A stretch of 64,000 nucleotides of DNA, taken from the NCBI RefSeq assembly GCF_025515205.1, contig NZ_JAOPFX010000003.1, forward strand, positions 310,001 through 374,000, in the 5' to 3' direction. Below the pieces are notes generated by a model, which was not told the DNA's origin, made no database searches, and saw only the letters and a program-made list of their open reading frames with translations. The first letter of the stretch is position 1. Each line of letters begins with the position of its first letter. A program made the position numbers and the translations under genes. This document shows, piece by piece, positions 53,444 to 62,885 of this stretch. This DNA is from Microbacterium fluvii (lineage in GTDB: Bacteria; Actinomycetota; Actinomycetes; Actinomycetales; Microbacteriaceae).

Positions 53444-53526
53444 CTCACCACACCCCGCAACTTGACACCTGTTGCCGCTCGACGGCCCGCTCAAGCGACG
53501 GCAGGTGCCAAGTCGCGGGAGGGGTG
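53444..53526. repeat. Palindromic repeat of the CGCAACTTGGCA family, copy 2
   Basis: Left arm at 53453-53482 (CCGCAACTTGACACCTGTTG…CCGCTCGA) and right arm at 53491-53520, whose complement reads CCCGCGACTTGGCACCTGCC…GCTTGA; an outer CTCACC/GGTGAG pair extends the stem to 53444-53526. It lies between convergent hflX and the peptidase gene, as copy 1 does between other convergent genes. Also likely to end transcription. Confidence 0.75.
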
Positions 53527-53533
53527 AGTCGGA

Positions 53534-55459
53534 TCAGTCCAGGGGGAGCGGGGGCAGCGCGTCGGGGGCGAAGCCCAGGACGGCGCCGAGGAAGCCGACC
53601 TCGGCCTCCATGGTCGCGATGAGCGTCTCGGCGCGGCGGAAGCCGTGGCCCTCGCCCTCGAACGCGAGGTAGGCGTGCGGCACGCCCCGCGCGGCGAGGG
53701 CGTCGCGCACCGCCTCGGACTGCGCGGGGGGCACCACTTCGTCGTCGAGCCCCTGCTCGATCAGCAGCGGAGTGCGCAGATGCTCCAGGTGCGACAGCGG
53801 CGACCGCTCGATGTAGACCTGCTCGGCCACAGGCAGCGGGCCGACCAGGCCGTCGAGGTACCGCGACTCGTAGTCGTGCGTGTCGGCGGCGAGCAGCCGC
53901 AGGTCGGCGACGCCGTAGCGGCTGATGCCCGCCGAGAACACGTCGGAGCCCACGAGCGCGCACAGCACCGTCCAACCTCCTGCCGAGCCGCCCGCGATGC
54001 CGATGCGGGCGGGGTCGGCCGCGCCCTCCGCGATGAGCCCGCGCGCGGCGGCGACGACGTCGTCGACGTCGGCGATGCCCCACTGTCCGCGGAGGCGTTC
54101 GCGGTACGCGCGGCCGTAGCCGGTGGAGCCGCCGTAGTTGACGTCGAGCACCCCGATGCCGCGGCTCGTGAGGTAGGCGATGCGCCCGGATGCGGCGCCC
54201 GCCACGTGCGAGGTGGGTCCGCCGTGCACGAATACGACGTACGGGGGCCTCTCATCGGCGGGCGCGGCTGCGTCGGGGTTCGTCGGCGGGTAGTCGAAGG
54301 CGTGCACGGGGCCGTGCGGGCCGTCGTACGTCGCGGCGCGGGGCCGCGGCATCCATTCGGCGCCCCACGGCGCCTCGCCGCCGCGGACGGCGGCCGCACC
54401 CGTGGGGTCGTCGAGGTCGACCAGCCAGAGCCCCGGCATGGCGGCCGGGCCCGCCCCCGAGAGCAGCACGCGCGTGCCCTGCACGTCGTCGATGGTCACG
54501 TCGGCGGAGACCGGCAGGGGCACCGGCACGGCCGACCCCTCCGGGTCGATCAGCACGAGTTCGTCGGCGCCGTTCGTGCGCACCGCGACGGTGCGTCCGT
54601 CGTCGAGCGGCGCGAACCAGCGCGGGCCGAGCACCCACAGCGGGCCGCCCGTGTCGGCGTCGGCAGGGGCGACAGGATGCACCTCGAGCCCGGCGTTCAG
54701 GTGCACCCGCCAGAGGTTCCAGCGTCCGGTGGGGTCGTCGACGAACACCAGATCGGCATCGCCCACCCACATCGGCTGCAGCGGCGAACTCGCTCCTCCC
54801 GCGACGGTCGTCCATTCCGCCACCGTGCCGTCTTCGATGCGGCCCACGCGCAGCTCGCTGCGGTCCCAGGCCATGTCGGGGTGATCCCAGGCGATCCACG
54901 CGAGCAGGTCGCCTGAGGGGCTCAGCGCGGGCTGGGCGACGAAGTCGCTGTCGGCGACGAGAAACCGCAGCGCGCCGGGGTTCGCGGTGGCGCTGCCGTC
55001 GAGCGGGATGTCCACGAGATCGCGGGAGACCCCGCCCGTGCCGTCGTGCGTCTCGCGCACCGCGATGAGGCGCCCGGCGGTGTAAGCGAGACCGCCGAAG
55101 CGCATGCCGCCGAGGGCGGGCGTGAGGGGCGTCGGCTCGGCGCCGGGGCGCAGCATCCACACCCGCTGGTCGCTCTTCTCGACGAACAGCAGCGCGCCGT
55201 CGGCGGTGGTCGTCCACGACCCTCCGCCGTATTCGTGCACGCGTGAGCGGGCGCTCCAGGGCGCCGGCAGCACGTCCGTCACGGCGCCGTCGGCACCGCG
55301 GCGGCGCACCGCCGTGCGGCCGCCCTCGTGGGCGACCGTCTCGCCCCACCAGATGTCGTCGCCGACGAATCGCGCGCCGTCGATGCGGGGGGATGCGGCG
55401 GCCACCGAGTCGGCGGACAGGGGCGAGGGCCATGAGCCGAAGGGAAGGATCTGGGGCAC
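53534..55459 (-). CDS. S9-family serine peptidase (prolyl oligopeptidase-like)
   Basis: A 641-residue two-domain peptidase: a β-propeller of about 370 residues, then an α/β-hydrolase domain. The nucleophile is S492 in IAGGSAGGWT, the acid is in EQGLDDEVVPP and the histidine is in FEGEGHGFRR. No signal peptide is seen, so it is cytoplasmic and probably degrades short peptides. It starts with GTG at 55459, 6 nt after TAGCGT on the minus strand. Confidence 0.9.
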   Translation of the reverse strand: MPQILPFGSWPSPLSADSVAAASPRIDGARFVGDDIWWGETVAHEGGRTAVRRRGADGAVTDVLPAPWSARSRVHEYGGGSWTTTADGALLFVEKSDQRVWMLRPGAEPTPLTPALGGMRFGGLAYTAGRLIAVRETHDGTGGVSRDLVDIPLDGSATANPGALRFLVADSDFVAQPALSPSGDLLAWIAWDHPDMAWDRSELRVGRIEDGTVAEWTTVAGGASSPLQPMWVGDADLVFVDDPTGRWNLWRVHLNAGLEVHPVAPADADTGGPLWVLGPRWFAPLDDGRTVAVRTNGADELVLIDPEGSAVPVPLPVSADVTIDDVQGTRVLLSGAGPAAMPGLWLVDLDDPTGAAAVRGGEAPWGAEWMPRPRAATYDGPHGPVHAFDYPPTNPDAAAPADERPPYVVFVHGGPTSHVAGAASGRIAYLTSRGIGVLDVNYGGSTGYGRAYRERLRGQWGIADVDDVVAAARGLIAEGAADPARIGIAGGSAGGWTVLCALVGSDVFSAGISRYGVADLRLLAADTHDYESRYLDGLVGPLPVAEQVYIERSPLSHLEHLRTPLLIEQGLDDEVVPPAQSEAVRDALAARGVPHAYLAFEGEGHGFRRAETLIATMEAEVGFLGAVLGFAPDALPPLPLD

Positions 55460-55517
55460 CCCTCCACGCTAGGGCGAAACAGACCGTCACACACCGTGCG
55501 CGCCCAGCGCCGTGCAA

Positions 55518-55654
55518 TACGCTGGCCACATCGTCGCCGGGTGCACCCCGGCAGGAGCGACAGCCGAGCCCGGCACCCGCCCGCGATGCACGACCCGCCT
55601 CTGCGTGTCGTCCGCGGCCGAACCGGCCCCTCCGCCCGCTATCGAGAGCACGTC
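55518..55654 (+). promoter_or_regulatory. Promoter and structured leader of metF-metE
   Basis: TACGCT at 55518-55523 is a -10 candidate, giving a ~125-nt leader. CCGGG-TGCAC-CCCGG (55537-55551) can form one hairpin, while CGGGTGC (55538-55544) can pair instead with GCACCCG (55573-55579). These two structures exclude each other, as in attenuators and riboswitches. I could not match a known SAM, SAH or cobalamin riboswitch consensus. Confidence 0.45.
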
Positions 55655-56608
55655 ATGCCGAACGAATCGCGCACCCCGCCGGTGCCGTTCTCCTTCGAGA
55701 TCTACCCGCCGCGCAAGCCCGAGGGCATGCCCGCGCTGCACGAGACCATCGGTCATCTCGCCGCGGCCGGGCCGCAGTTCATCTCGGTGACCTTCGGCGC
55801 GGGCGGATCGACCACCGACCGCTCGCTCGACGTGCTCACCCACATCCTGCACACGACCTCGGTGCCCCCTCTCGCGCACCTCACCTGCGTCGGCAGCACC
55901 TACGCCGATGCGACCGCCATCATCCGAGAGTTCCTCGATGCCGGCATCACGAAGTTCCTCGCCCTCCGCGGCGATCCGCCGGCCGGAGTCGCCGAGGAGG
56001 ACGTCTTCCTCGGCGACCTCGAGAGCGCCGCGCAGCTCGTGCAGCTGATCGGCCGCGTGCAGACCGAGCGCGAGCCCTATGCCGAATCAGCGATCCCCAC
56101 GCTGCCGGGGGCCGCGCGCGTCACGCGGCGCTCGCCCGTCGAGATCGCCGTCGCGGCCTTCCCCAACGGGCATCCGCGCGCCCCGCACGCGACCGCCGAC
56201 ATCGACGCGCTGCTGGCCAAGCAGGCCGCAGGCGCACAGTTCGCCATCACGCAGCTGTTCTTCCACGCCGACGACTATCTCGGCTTCGTCGAGCGCGCCC
56301 GCGCCGCAGGCATCGGCATCCCGATCCTCCCCGGCATCATGCCGATCACCTCGCCCTCGCGCCTGAAGCGCGTGCTCGAGCTCAGTGGTGAAGCGCTGCC
56401 GGGAGAGCTCGCCGTCGCGCTCGAGGTCGAGCCCACCGCCGAGGGGCAGCGCCAGATCGGCATCGCCCATGCCGCGTCGCTGGCCCGCGACGTCGTCGCC
56501 GGCGGAGCGCCCGGCGTGCACCTCTATGCCTTCAACAACCACGACACGGTGCTCGCGACGCTGCGCGAGGCCGGCATCCTCACCACCGACAAGGAGACGA
56601 CACGATGA
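55655..56608 (+). CDS. metF: Methylenetetrahydrofolate reductase
   Basis: A 317-residue MTHFR TIM barrel: FSFEIYPPRKPEG at the start, FISVTFGAGGSTTDRS for the folate/FAD site, and FLALRGDPP in the middle. It supplies methyl-THF to the methionine synthase downstream. The ATG at 55655 is followed at once by conserved sequence. The 3' end overlaps metE as ATGA at 56605-56608. Confidence 0.94.
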   Translation: MPNESRTPPVPFSFEIYPPRKPEGMPALHETIGHLAAAGPQFISVTFGAGGSTTDRSLDVLTHILHTTSVPPLAHLTCVGSTYADATAIIREFLDAGITKFLALRGDPPAGVAEEDVFLGDLESAAQLVQLIGRVQTEREPYAESAIPTLPGAARVTRRSPVEIAVAAFPNGHPRAPHATADIDALLAKQAAGAQFAITQLFFHADDYLGFVERARAAGIGIPILPGIMPITSPSRLKRVLELSGEALPGELAVALEVEPTAEGQRQIGIAHAASLARDVVAGGAPGVHLYAFNNHDTVLATLREAGILTTDKETTR

Positions 56609-58926
56609 CCGCCTTCCCCGCAGGAACGATCCTCGGCTACCCCCGCATCGGCCGCCGCCGCGAGCTCAAGCGCGCCGTCGAGGCCCACTGGGCGGGCGCC
56701 CTCGATGAGGCGGGGCTCGAGAGCGCCGCGGCCGACCTGCGCCGGGCGACCAGGGAGCGCCTCGCCGAGCTGGGCCTCGGCCGCACCGATTCGTCGATCC
56801 CCGAGTCGTTCTCGTTCTACGACCAGGTGCTCGACGCCGCCGCGACCGTCGGCGCGCTGCCCGCGCGGTTCGCACACCTCCGAGAGTCCGACGGATCGAT
56901 CGGGCTCACCGCGTACTTCACGGCCGCGCGCGGTGAGGGCGAGCACGCGCCGCTCGAGATGACCAAGTGGTTCGACACGAACTACCACTACCTCGTCCCC
57001 GAGATCGGACCCGAGACGGTGTTCTCGCTGTCGAGCGACCGCTTCGCGCGGCAGGTCGCCGAGGCCGCCGCCGACGGGTTCACGGTGCGCCCCGTCGTGG
57101 TGGGTCCGGTGACGCTTCTGGCGCTCGCGAAGGCGACGGATGCGGCGCCCACCGGCTTCTCGCCGCTGGAGCGCCTCGACGACCTGCTGCCCGTCTACGT
57201 CGAGCTGCTCGCGTCGCTGAAGGCGGCGGGGGCGGCGTGGGTGCAGCTCGACGAGCCGGCGCTCGTCTCGGAGAGCCTCGACGTCTCGCCCGATGCGCTG
57301 GCGGCGGCCGCCGAGCGCGCGTACGCGGTGCTCGGCTCTGCCGCTGACCGCCCGCAGCTGCTGGTCGCCGCGGGCTATGCGCAGCTGTCGCCGCAGGCGT
57401 GGGCGGCGCTGGCCGCCGCGCCGATCGAGGCGATCGCTGTCGACCTGCGCCGCGGCGCTGTGCCGCCGGCTGCCGCCGGACTCGAGGCGAAGACCCTCGT
57501 GGGCGGCGTCGTCGACGGTCGCAACATCTGGCGCGGAGACCTCGAGGGCGCCTGGACCACGCTCGACGAGCTGCGCGGCCTCGGTGCAGCGGCCGTCGCG
57601 GCAGGCACCACGACCTCGCTCCAGCACGTCCCGCACGACGTCGCCGACGAGACCGCGCTCGACCCGCGCCTCGCGTCGTGGCTCGCGTTCGCCGACCAGA
57701 AGACGGCGCAGATCGTGACGCTGGCGCGCGGGCTCGCCGACGGGCGCGAGGCGATCGCGGCAGAGCTCGCGGCGGCATCCGCCGCCCTCGCCGACCGCCG
57801 CGAGGCCCCCGGCGTGCGCGACGGTGTCGTGCGCTCGCGGCTCACCGCCCTCACCGGTGCCGACTTCGACCGCGGCGACTATGCCGCGCGCACCGCCGCG
57901 CAGGAGTCGCTCGGTCTCCCCGTGCTCCCCACCACGACGATCGGGTCGTTCCCGCAGACCGGCGACATCCGTCGCGCACGCGCGCAGCACGGTCGCGGCG
58001 AGCTGTCGGTGGCCGAGTACGAGGAGTTCCTGCGCGCCGAGATCCGCTCCGTGATCGACCTGCAGGAGAACCTCGGGCTCGACGTGCTCGTGCACGGCGA
58101 GGCGGAGCGCAACGACATGGTGCAGTACTTCGCCGAGCACCTCGACGGCTTCGCCGTCACGGCGAACGGCTGGGTGCAGTCCTACGGCTCGCGCGCCACG
58201 CGCCCGTCGATCCTGTGGGGAGACGTCTCGCGCCCCTCGGCGATCACGGTGGAGTGGACCCGGTTCGCGCAATCGCTCAGCGACAAGCACGTCAAGGGCA
58301 TGCTCACCGGGCCGGTGACGATCCTCGCGTGGTCGTTCGTGCGCGACGATCAGCCGCTGGCCGAGACGGCGAATCAGGTCGCCCTGGCCCTGCGCGACGA
58401 GATCGCCGACCTGGAGGCCGCCGGAGTCGGCATCATCCAGGTCGACGAGCCCGCGCTGCGCGAGCTGCTGCCGCTCAAGCGCGCAGACCAGCCGGCCTAT
58501 CTCGACTGGTCGGTGGGGTCGTTCCGGCTCGCGACCGCGGGAGCAGCGGATGCCACGCAGGTGCACACGCACCTCTGCTATTCGGAGTTCGCCGTCGTCA
58601 TCGACGCCATCGCGGCGCTCGATGCCGACGTGACCTCGATCGAGGCGGCGCGCAGCCGCGGCGAGGTGATCGACGACATCCGCGACTCCGGCTTCTCGCA
58701 CGGCGTCGGGCCCGGCGTGTACGACATCCACTCGCCGCGCGTGCCGTCCACCGACGAGATCGCTCAGCTGCTCGAGCGCGCCGTCGCCGAACTGCCCCTC
58801 CGCCAGGTGTGGGTCAACCCCGACTGCGGGCTGAAGACCCGCGGCTACGACGAGACCGTCGCGTCGCTGCGCAACCTCGTCACGGCTGCGCGGCAGGTGC
58901 GCGAGGCGGTCGCGGCGGGCGCTTAG
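56605..58926 (+). CDS. metE: Cobalamin-independent methionine synthase
   Basis: A 773-residue MetE with two TIM barrels. Zinc ligands H656 and C658 are in HTHLCYSEF and C741 in NPDCGLKTRG; the catalytic histidine H709 is in DIHSPRVPSTDE. The N-terminal barrel holds LGYPRIGRRRELKRAVE. It methylates homocysteine using methyl-THF triglutamate. Translationally coupled to metF; the stop overlaps the convergent membrane-protein gene stop by 4 bp. Confidence 0.96.
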   Translation: MTAFPAGTILGYPRIGRRRELKRAVEAHWAGALDEAGLESAAADLRRATRERLAELGLGRTDSSIPESFSFYDQVLDAAATVGALPARFAHLRESDGSIGLTAYFTAARGEGEHAPLEMTKWFDTNYHYLVPEIGPETVFSLSSDRFARQVAEAAADGFTVRPVVVGPVTLLALAKATDAAPTGFSPLERLDDLLPVYVELLASLKAAGAAWVQLDEPALVSESLDVSPDALAAAAERAYAVLGSAADRPQLLVAAGYAQLSPQAWAALAAAPIEAIAVDLRRGAVPPAAAGLEAKTLVGGVVDGRNIWRGDLEGAWTTLDELRGLGAAAVAAGTTTSLQHVPHDVADETALDPRLASWLAFADQKTAQIVTLARGLADGREAIAAELAAASAALADRREAPGVRDGVVRSRLTALTGADFDRGDYAARTAAQESLGLPVLPTTTIGSFPQTGDIRRARAQHGRGELSVAEYEEFLRAEIRSVIDLQENLGLDVLVHGEAERNDMVQYFAEHLDGFAVTANGWVQSYGSRATRPSILWGDVSRPSAITVEWTRFAQSLSDKHVKGMLTGPVTILAWSFVRDDQPLAETANQVALALRDEIADLEAAGVGIIQVDEPALRELLPLKRADQPAYLDWSVGSFRLATAGAADATQVHTHLCYSEFAVVIDAIAALDADVTSIEAARSRGEVIDDIRDSGFSHGVGPGVYDIHSPRVPSTDEIAQLLERAVAELPLRQVWVNPDCGLKTRGYDETVASLRNLVTAARQVREAVAAGA

Positions 58927-60431
58927 CCTTCGCTGCGGGGGGCGGATGCTGCCGGCTCCGGCTCATCGGAGGGCGCGGGCGCAGCATCCGCCGCCTGCGC
59001 CGCGACGACGGCGGCCGGCACGTCGGCGGCCACCGTCGGCTCGGCCGTGCCGTACGCTTCGGCGTGCGCGGCCTCGGCTGCCTGCGCGGCGGCGTCGGTC
59101 GAGACGCCGATCGCCTCGCCGGGGCGGCGCTGGGCCAGCTCCATGAGCCACCAGACGAACAGGGCGACGACGGTCACGAGCACGACCTCGCCGAACCCGA
59201 GCGGGCGCAGCAGCAGCAGCCAGAGCACGACGAGCGCCACGAGGATGCCGCGGGCGACGGCGCGCCGCTCGTACATCCAGGTGCCGAACGCGCCGGTGTC
59301 GATGCCGCGCCAGACGAGAGCGCGGCGCAGGCCGGCATTGATCGAGCCGACGCCGGCGCGCACCGCTCTGGCGGCCTTCCAGCGGCCCTGTGCCCACGCC
59401 AGCACCGCGATGCCGAGTCCGATGACGAAGCCGACGGCGGCCGTGTGCGCCATCGCGTCGACGAGCTGGCGGTAGACCACGTCGAGCGCCGTCGGCGAGA
59501 CGGCGAGGCTCACGGCGGCCTGGGCCACGACGGCGGAGGCGATCGAGAACGTGAGCGCGAGCGCGCCGGCGCCCACCGCCAGGCCGATGCCCGAGCCGAG
59601 CACGGCGGTCGTGCGTCTGCGCGCCACCAGGATGCCCGCCAGGAACAGCGCGAGGCACAGGAACGGCAGCCAGAGGCCCACCAGCGTCGCGATCGTGTAG
59701 ATCGTCTGGATCGCGACGAGTGCCGACCCGGTGCCGATGATCACCACCCGATCGACGGCGGGGATGAGCGAGGCGATGCCGATGCCCCGCTCGGTGAGGC
59801 GCTGCTTGACCTGGTCGACGATGACGCCGAGCTGGATGCCCAGGCCCTCGTCGGTGATCACCACGGCGCCCTGGTTGTCGTAGGTGGCCGCGGCGGTGAC
59901 GGCGCGGTGCGCGCCGCGGGTCGCGGTCGCCCAGACGTCGACGAACGCGTCGGATTCGACCACCCGCGTCACGGTCGTCTGCACGAGGTTCTCCAGACCC
60001 TGGGCCGCGGGCTGTTCGAGCAGCCCGAGCGCAGAGACCGCGGCCGGGGGCATCCCCTCGATCGACGCGATGCCGTCGAACACGTTCGAGGTGAGTTCGC
60101 CGAAGTCGACCTGGGCGCCGATGGCCTCCATCGTCTCGTCGACGACCATGCTCTGCACGGCGGGGTCTGAGGCGATCGGGGCGAGGGTCGCGACGAACGC
60201 GTCTTCGTCGACGAGCTGCAGCCTTGCCCAGGCGCCGACGATCGCGACGGGCACCAGGATCGAGGCGATCACGATGCACAGCGCCGAGACGAAGGCGCGC
60301 CAGCGGCCGGGCGCCGCCGCCGAGCGGTCCTGCGGCTCACCCGCCGCCGAGCGCAGCTGTGCGTTCTCGCTCTCGAGTCGCCGCAGGCGCTCGTGGAGCT
60401 CGTCGATGTCGGCGGACGGGTTCTTGCTCAT
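58923..60431 (-). CDS. Multi-pass membrane protein of unknown function
   Basis: A 502-residue protein. A short coiled coil (ELHERLRRLESENAQLR, residues 11-27) precedes a first membrane helix at 46-69. A ~150-residue extracytoplasmic region follows with acidic and amphipathic helices (VDEDAFVATLAPIASDPAVQ), then about five helices and an Ala/Glu-rich cytoplasmic tail of ~65 residues. I do not recognise the family. ATG 60431 and ATG 60440 are both possible starts, with no clear ribosome site at either. It lies between metE and lexA. Confidence 0.72.
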   Translation of the reverse strand: MSKNPSADIDELHERLRRLESENAQLRSAAGEPQDRSAAAPGRWRAFVSALCIVIASILVPVAIVGAWARLQLVDEDAFVATLAPIASDPAVQSMVVDETMEAIGAQVDFGELTSNVFDGIASIEGMPPAAVSALGLLEQPAAQGLENLVQTTVTRVVESDAFVDVWATATRGAHRAVTAAATYDNQGAVVITDEGLGIQLGVIVDQVKQRLTERGIGIASLIPAVDRVVIIGTGSALVAIQTIYTIATLVGLWLPFLCLALFLAGILVARRRTTAVLGSGIGLAVGAGALALTFSIASAVVAQAAVSLAVSPTALDVVYRQLVDAMAHTAAVGFVIGLGIAVLAWAQGRWKAARAVRAGVGSINAGLRRALVWRGIDTGAFGTWMYERRAVARGILVALVVLWLLLLRPLGFGEVVLVTVVALFVWWLMELAQRRPGEAIGVSTDAAAQAAEAAHAEAYGTAEPTVAADVPAAVVAAQAADAAPAPSDEPEPAASAPRSEG

Positions 60432-60483
60432 GGGCGCCATTGTGGCCGAGACGGCCGATCGGCGCACCACCCGACGTGGATGA

Positions 60484-61164
60484 TCAGACCGCGCGCAGCA
60501 CCGCCACGACCTTGCCGAGCACGACCGCCTCGTCGCCGAGGATGGGCTCGAAGGCCGAGTTGCGGGGGAGCAGCCAGGTGTGACCGTCGCGCTGGCGGAA
60601 GGTCTTGACCGTCGCCTCGCCGTCGAGCATGGCCGCGACGATGTCGCCGTTGTCGGCCGTCGCCTGGGCGCGGACGACGACCCAGTCGCCGTCGCAGATC
60701 GCCGCATCGATCATCGACTCGCCGACGACCTTGAGCATGAACAGATCGCCCTTGCCCACGAGCTGGCGGGGGAGCGGGAAGATCTCCTCCACCTGCTGGT
60801 CGGCCGTGATCGGCACACCGGCGGCGATGCGGCCCACGAGCGGAACGAGGGCCGCATCGCCGAGTGCGGGCGCCGCGTCGTCGGGGTTCTCGGCGGCGGT
60901 GCCCGGCAGATCGATCAGCACCTCCATGGCTCTGGTCTTGCCGGCGTCGCGGCGCAGGTAGCCGCTCAGCTCGAGCTGATTGAGCTGGTGCGTCACGCTC
61001 GAGAGCGACTTGAGGCCGACGGCGTCGCCGATCTCGCGCATGCTCGGCGGGTAGCCGTGCCGAGCGATCGACCGCTGGATCACCTCGAGGATCGCCAGCT
61101 GCTTGTCGCTGAGGCTCTTGCGCCGCCTGGTCTGGGGCTTCTCGCGCCCGTTCGCTTCGCTCAC
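60484..61164 (-). CDS. lexA: LexA repressor
   Basis: A 226-residue LexA. The winged helix is at about 18-80 ([36 protein letters not shown]), the cleavage bond is A115-G116 in RIAAGVPIT, and the catalytic pair is S150 (VGESMID) and K187 (GEATVKTF). GTG start at 61164 with CAGGAG 8 nt upstream. A minus-strand -10 TAGAAT at 61328-61323 leaves a ~150-nt leader. Divergent from the LysM gene with a shared SOS-type box. Confidence 0.95.
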   Translation of the reverse strand: MSEANGREKPQTRRRKSLSDKQLAILEVIQRSIARHGYPPSMREIGDAVGLKSLSSVTHQLNQLELSGYLRRDAGKTRAMEVLIDLPGTAAENPDDAAPALGDAALVPLVGRIAAGVPITADQQVEEIFPLPRQLVGKGDLFMLKVVGESMIDAAICDGDWVVVRAQATADNGDIVAAMLDGEATVKTFRQRDGHTWLLPRNSAFEPILGDEAVVLGKVVAVLRAV

Positions 61165-61317
61165 CGTGCCGGCTCCTGTTCCTGGATCGTGCAGTCGTCT
61201 TCGAATGTCGGAGGTCCGTGATGTGGTCTTCCTGTCGAAACGGTATCCGCTTCCGGCCTCGCGAGTGGTCAGCCCACCCGCGTGTCGTGTTCGAGAGATC
61301 CGCCACCGACGACCACG

Positions 61318-61349
61318 TTGACATTCTAGAACATCGAAGATAGCTTCGG
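61318..61349. promoter_or_regulatory. Divergent lexA/LysM promoters with SOS box
   Basis: Plus strand: TTGACA (61318-61323), a 17-bp spacer and TAGCTT (61341-61346) make a near-consensus promoter for the LysM gene. Minus strand: TAGAAT (61328-61323) serves lexA. TCGAAG-ATAG-CTTCGG (61334-61349) is an inverted repeat of the same TCGAAG type as the recA box and covers the plus -10. LexA autoregulation and co-regulation of the LysM gene are inferred. The rest of 61165-61422 has no gene. Confidence 0.7.
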
Positions 61350-61422
61350 AAGAGAGATTCGGATGCTGCACCGCTCCCGCGGTCGGCTCGGGCGAATCTC
61401 CCTCGCACACAGGAGGAATCGC

Positions 61423-61776
61423 ATGAGCGCCATCGCACTGCCGGTCACGACCACCACCCGTCTGCGTCTCACGGCGCGTGGCCGTCGCGTGCTGCTGGGT
61501 CTGGCGGCACTGCCCGCCGCCGTCGTACTGGCCGCCGCGGTCATCGGCGGAGGCTCGGCGTTGGCGTCGCACTCCGCGGGTGCGCCCGCCGACGCCTTCT
61601 CGAGCATCACGGTCGCCGCGGGCGACTCGCTGTGGTCGATCGCCGAGCGGGTCGCGCCCGACGCCGACCCGCGCGACGTCATCGACGACATCGTCCGCCT
61701 GAACGCTCTGCACGGCGCCGGCCTCACCGCCGGCCAGAGCCTCGCGATCCCCGCGGAGTACACCGCCGGGTCGTGA
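61423..61776 (+). CDS. LysM-domain membrane protein, probable SOS division inhibitor
   Basis: A 117-residue protein with a basic N-terminus, one membrane helix (about 23-48) and an extracytoplasmic LysM domain (61-110: [18 protein letters not shown]…[10 protein letters not shown]). This is the layout of YneA in Bacillus and ChiZ in Mycobacterium, both beside lexA and both division inhibitors induced by DNA damage. The ATG at 61423 has AGGAGG at 61411-61416. The LexA box over its promoter supports damage-induced expression. Confidence 0.85.
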   Translation: MSAIALPVTTTTRLRLTARGRRVLLGLAALPAAVVLAAAVIGGGSALASHSAGAPADAFSSITVAAGDSLWSIAERVAPDADPRDVIDDIVRLNALHGAGLTAGQSLAIPAEYTAGS

Positions 61777-61799
61777 GCGGCGCCCCTACGATGGGAAGG

Positions 61800-62885
61800 G
61801 TGAGTTCTCGACTCGAAGACCTGCCCCTCCGCGACGATCTGCGCGGACTGACGCCCTACGGCGCACCGCAGGCGCCGCTGCCGGTGGCGCTGAACGTCAA
61901 CGAGAACACGCATCCGGTTCCACAGGAGGTCGCCGACGACATCGTCGACGCGGTCGCACTGGCGCTGCGCGACGTCAACCGCTACCCCGACCGCGAGTTC
62001 ACCTCCCTGCGCGAGGGTTTCGCCGACTACCTCGGACACGGGCTCTCGCGCGACCAGATCTGGGCGGCTAACGGCTCGAACGAAGTGCTGCAGCACGTGC
62101 TGATGGCCTTCGCGGGCCCCGGGCGCACGGCGTTCGGCTTCGCCCCGACGTACTCCATGTATCCGCTGCTCACGCGGGCGACCGGAGCGGAGTGGATCGC
62201 GGGCACCCGCGGCCACGACTACACGATCGACCCCGACGATGCGGCATCCCAGGTGCGCGTGCTCCAGCCCGACGTCGTGTTCCTCTGCTCGCCGAACAAC
62301 CCGACCGGCACGCCGCTGCCGCTCGAGGTGATCAGGGCCGTCTACGACGCGGCCCCGGGCATCGTCGTGGTCGATGAGGCGTACGGGGAGTTCGCGCCGC
62401 GTGACGAGCGCTCGGCGCTGACGCTGCTGCCGGGGCGCGAGCGGCTGGTCGTCTCTCGGACCATGAGCAAGGCGTTCGCGTTCGCCGGCGCGCGCGTGGG
62501 CTATCTCGCCGCGGATCCGGCGGTGATCGACGCCCTGCGCCTCGTGCGGCTGCCCTATCACCTGAGCGCACTCACCCAGGCCGCCGCGACCGCGGCGCTG
62601 CGCCACGCGCCGGTCATGCTGCGCATGGTCGACGAGATCGTCGCCCAGCGCGACCGCATCTCGGCGACCCTCGATGCCCTGGGCTATCAGCCCTACGAGT
62701 CCTGGGCGAACTTCGTGCTGTTCGGCGGCGTCGACGACCCCGCCGCCACGTGGCAGGCGCTCTACGACCGCGGCGTGCTCATCCGCGACGTGGGCATCGC
62801 CCACCACCTGCGGGTGACGGCGGGCACCGAAGGCGAGACCACGGCGTTCCTCGACGCACTGGCCTCGATAGACTCGCGCTCATGA
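61800..62885 (+). CDS. hisC: Histidinol-phosphate aminotransferase
   Basis: A 361-residue class II PLP aminotransferase with [24 protein letters not shown] and the PLP lysine K224 in [17 protein letters not shown]. It transaminates imidazole-acetol phosphate. The GTG at 61800 lies 7 nt after TACGAT; an ATG at 61791 within that -10 box is less likely. The stop overlaps hisB as ATGA at 62882-62885. Confidence 0.94.
   Translation: MSSRLEDLPLRDDLRGLTPYGAPQAPLPVALNVNENTHPVPQEVADDIVDAVALALRDVNRYPDREFTSLREGFADYLGHGLSRDQIWAANGSNEVLQHVLMAFAGPGRTAFGFAPTYSMYPLLTRATGAEWIAGTRGHDYTIDPDDAASQVRVLQPDVVFLCSPNNPTGTPLPLEVIRAVYDAAPGIVVVDEAYGEFAPRDERSALTLLPGRERLVVSRTMSKAFAFAGARVGYLAADPAVIDALRLVRLPYHLSALTQAAATAALRHAPVMLRMVDEIVAQRDRISATLDALGYQPYESWANFVLFGGVDDPAATWQALYDRGVLIRDVGIAHHLRVTAGTEGETTAFLDALASIDSRS

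Noticed and set aside
55518..55654. A known SAM-, SAH- or cobalamin-type riboswitch before metF
   Set aside because: No diagnostic core sequence of those classes was found; only generic stems are visible.
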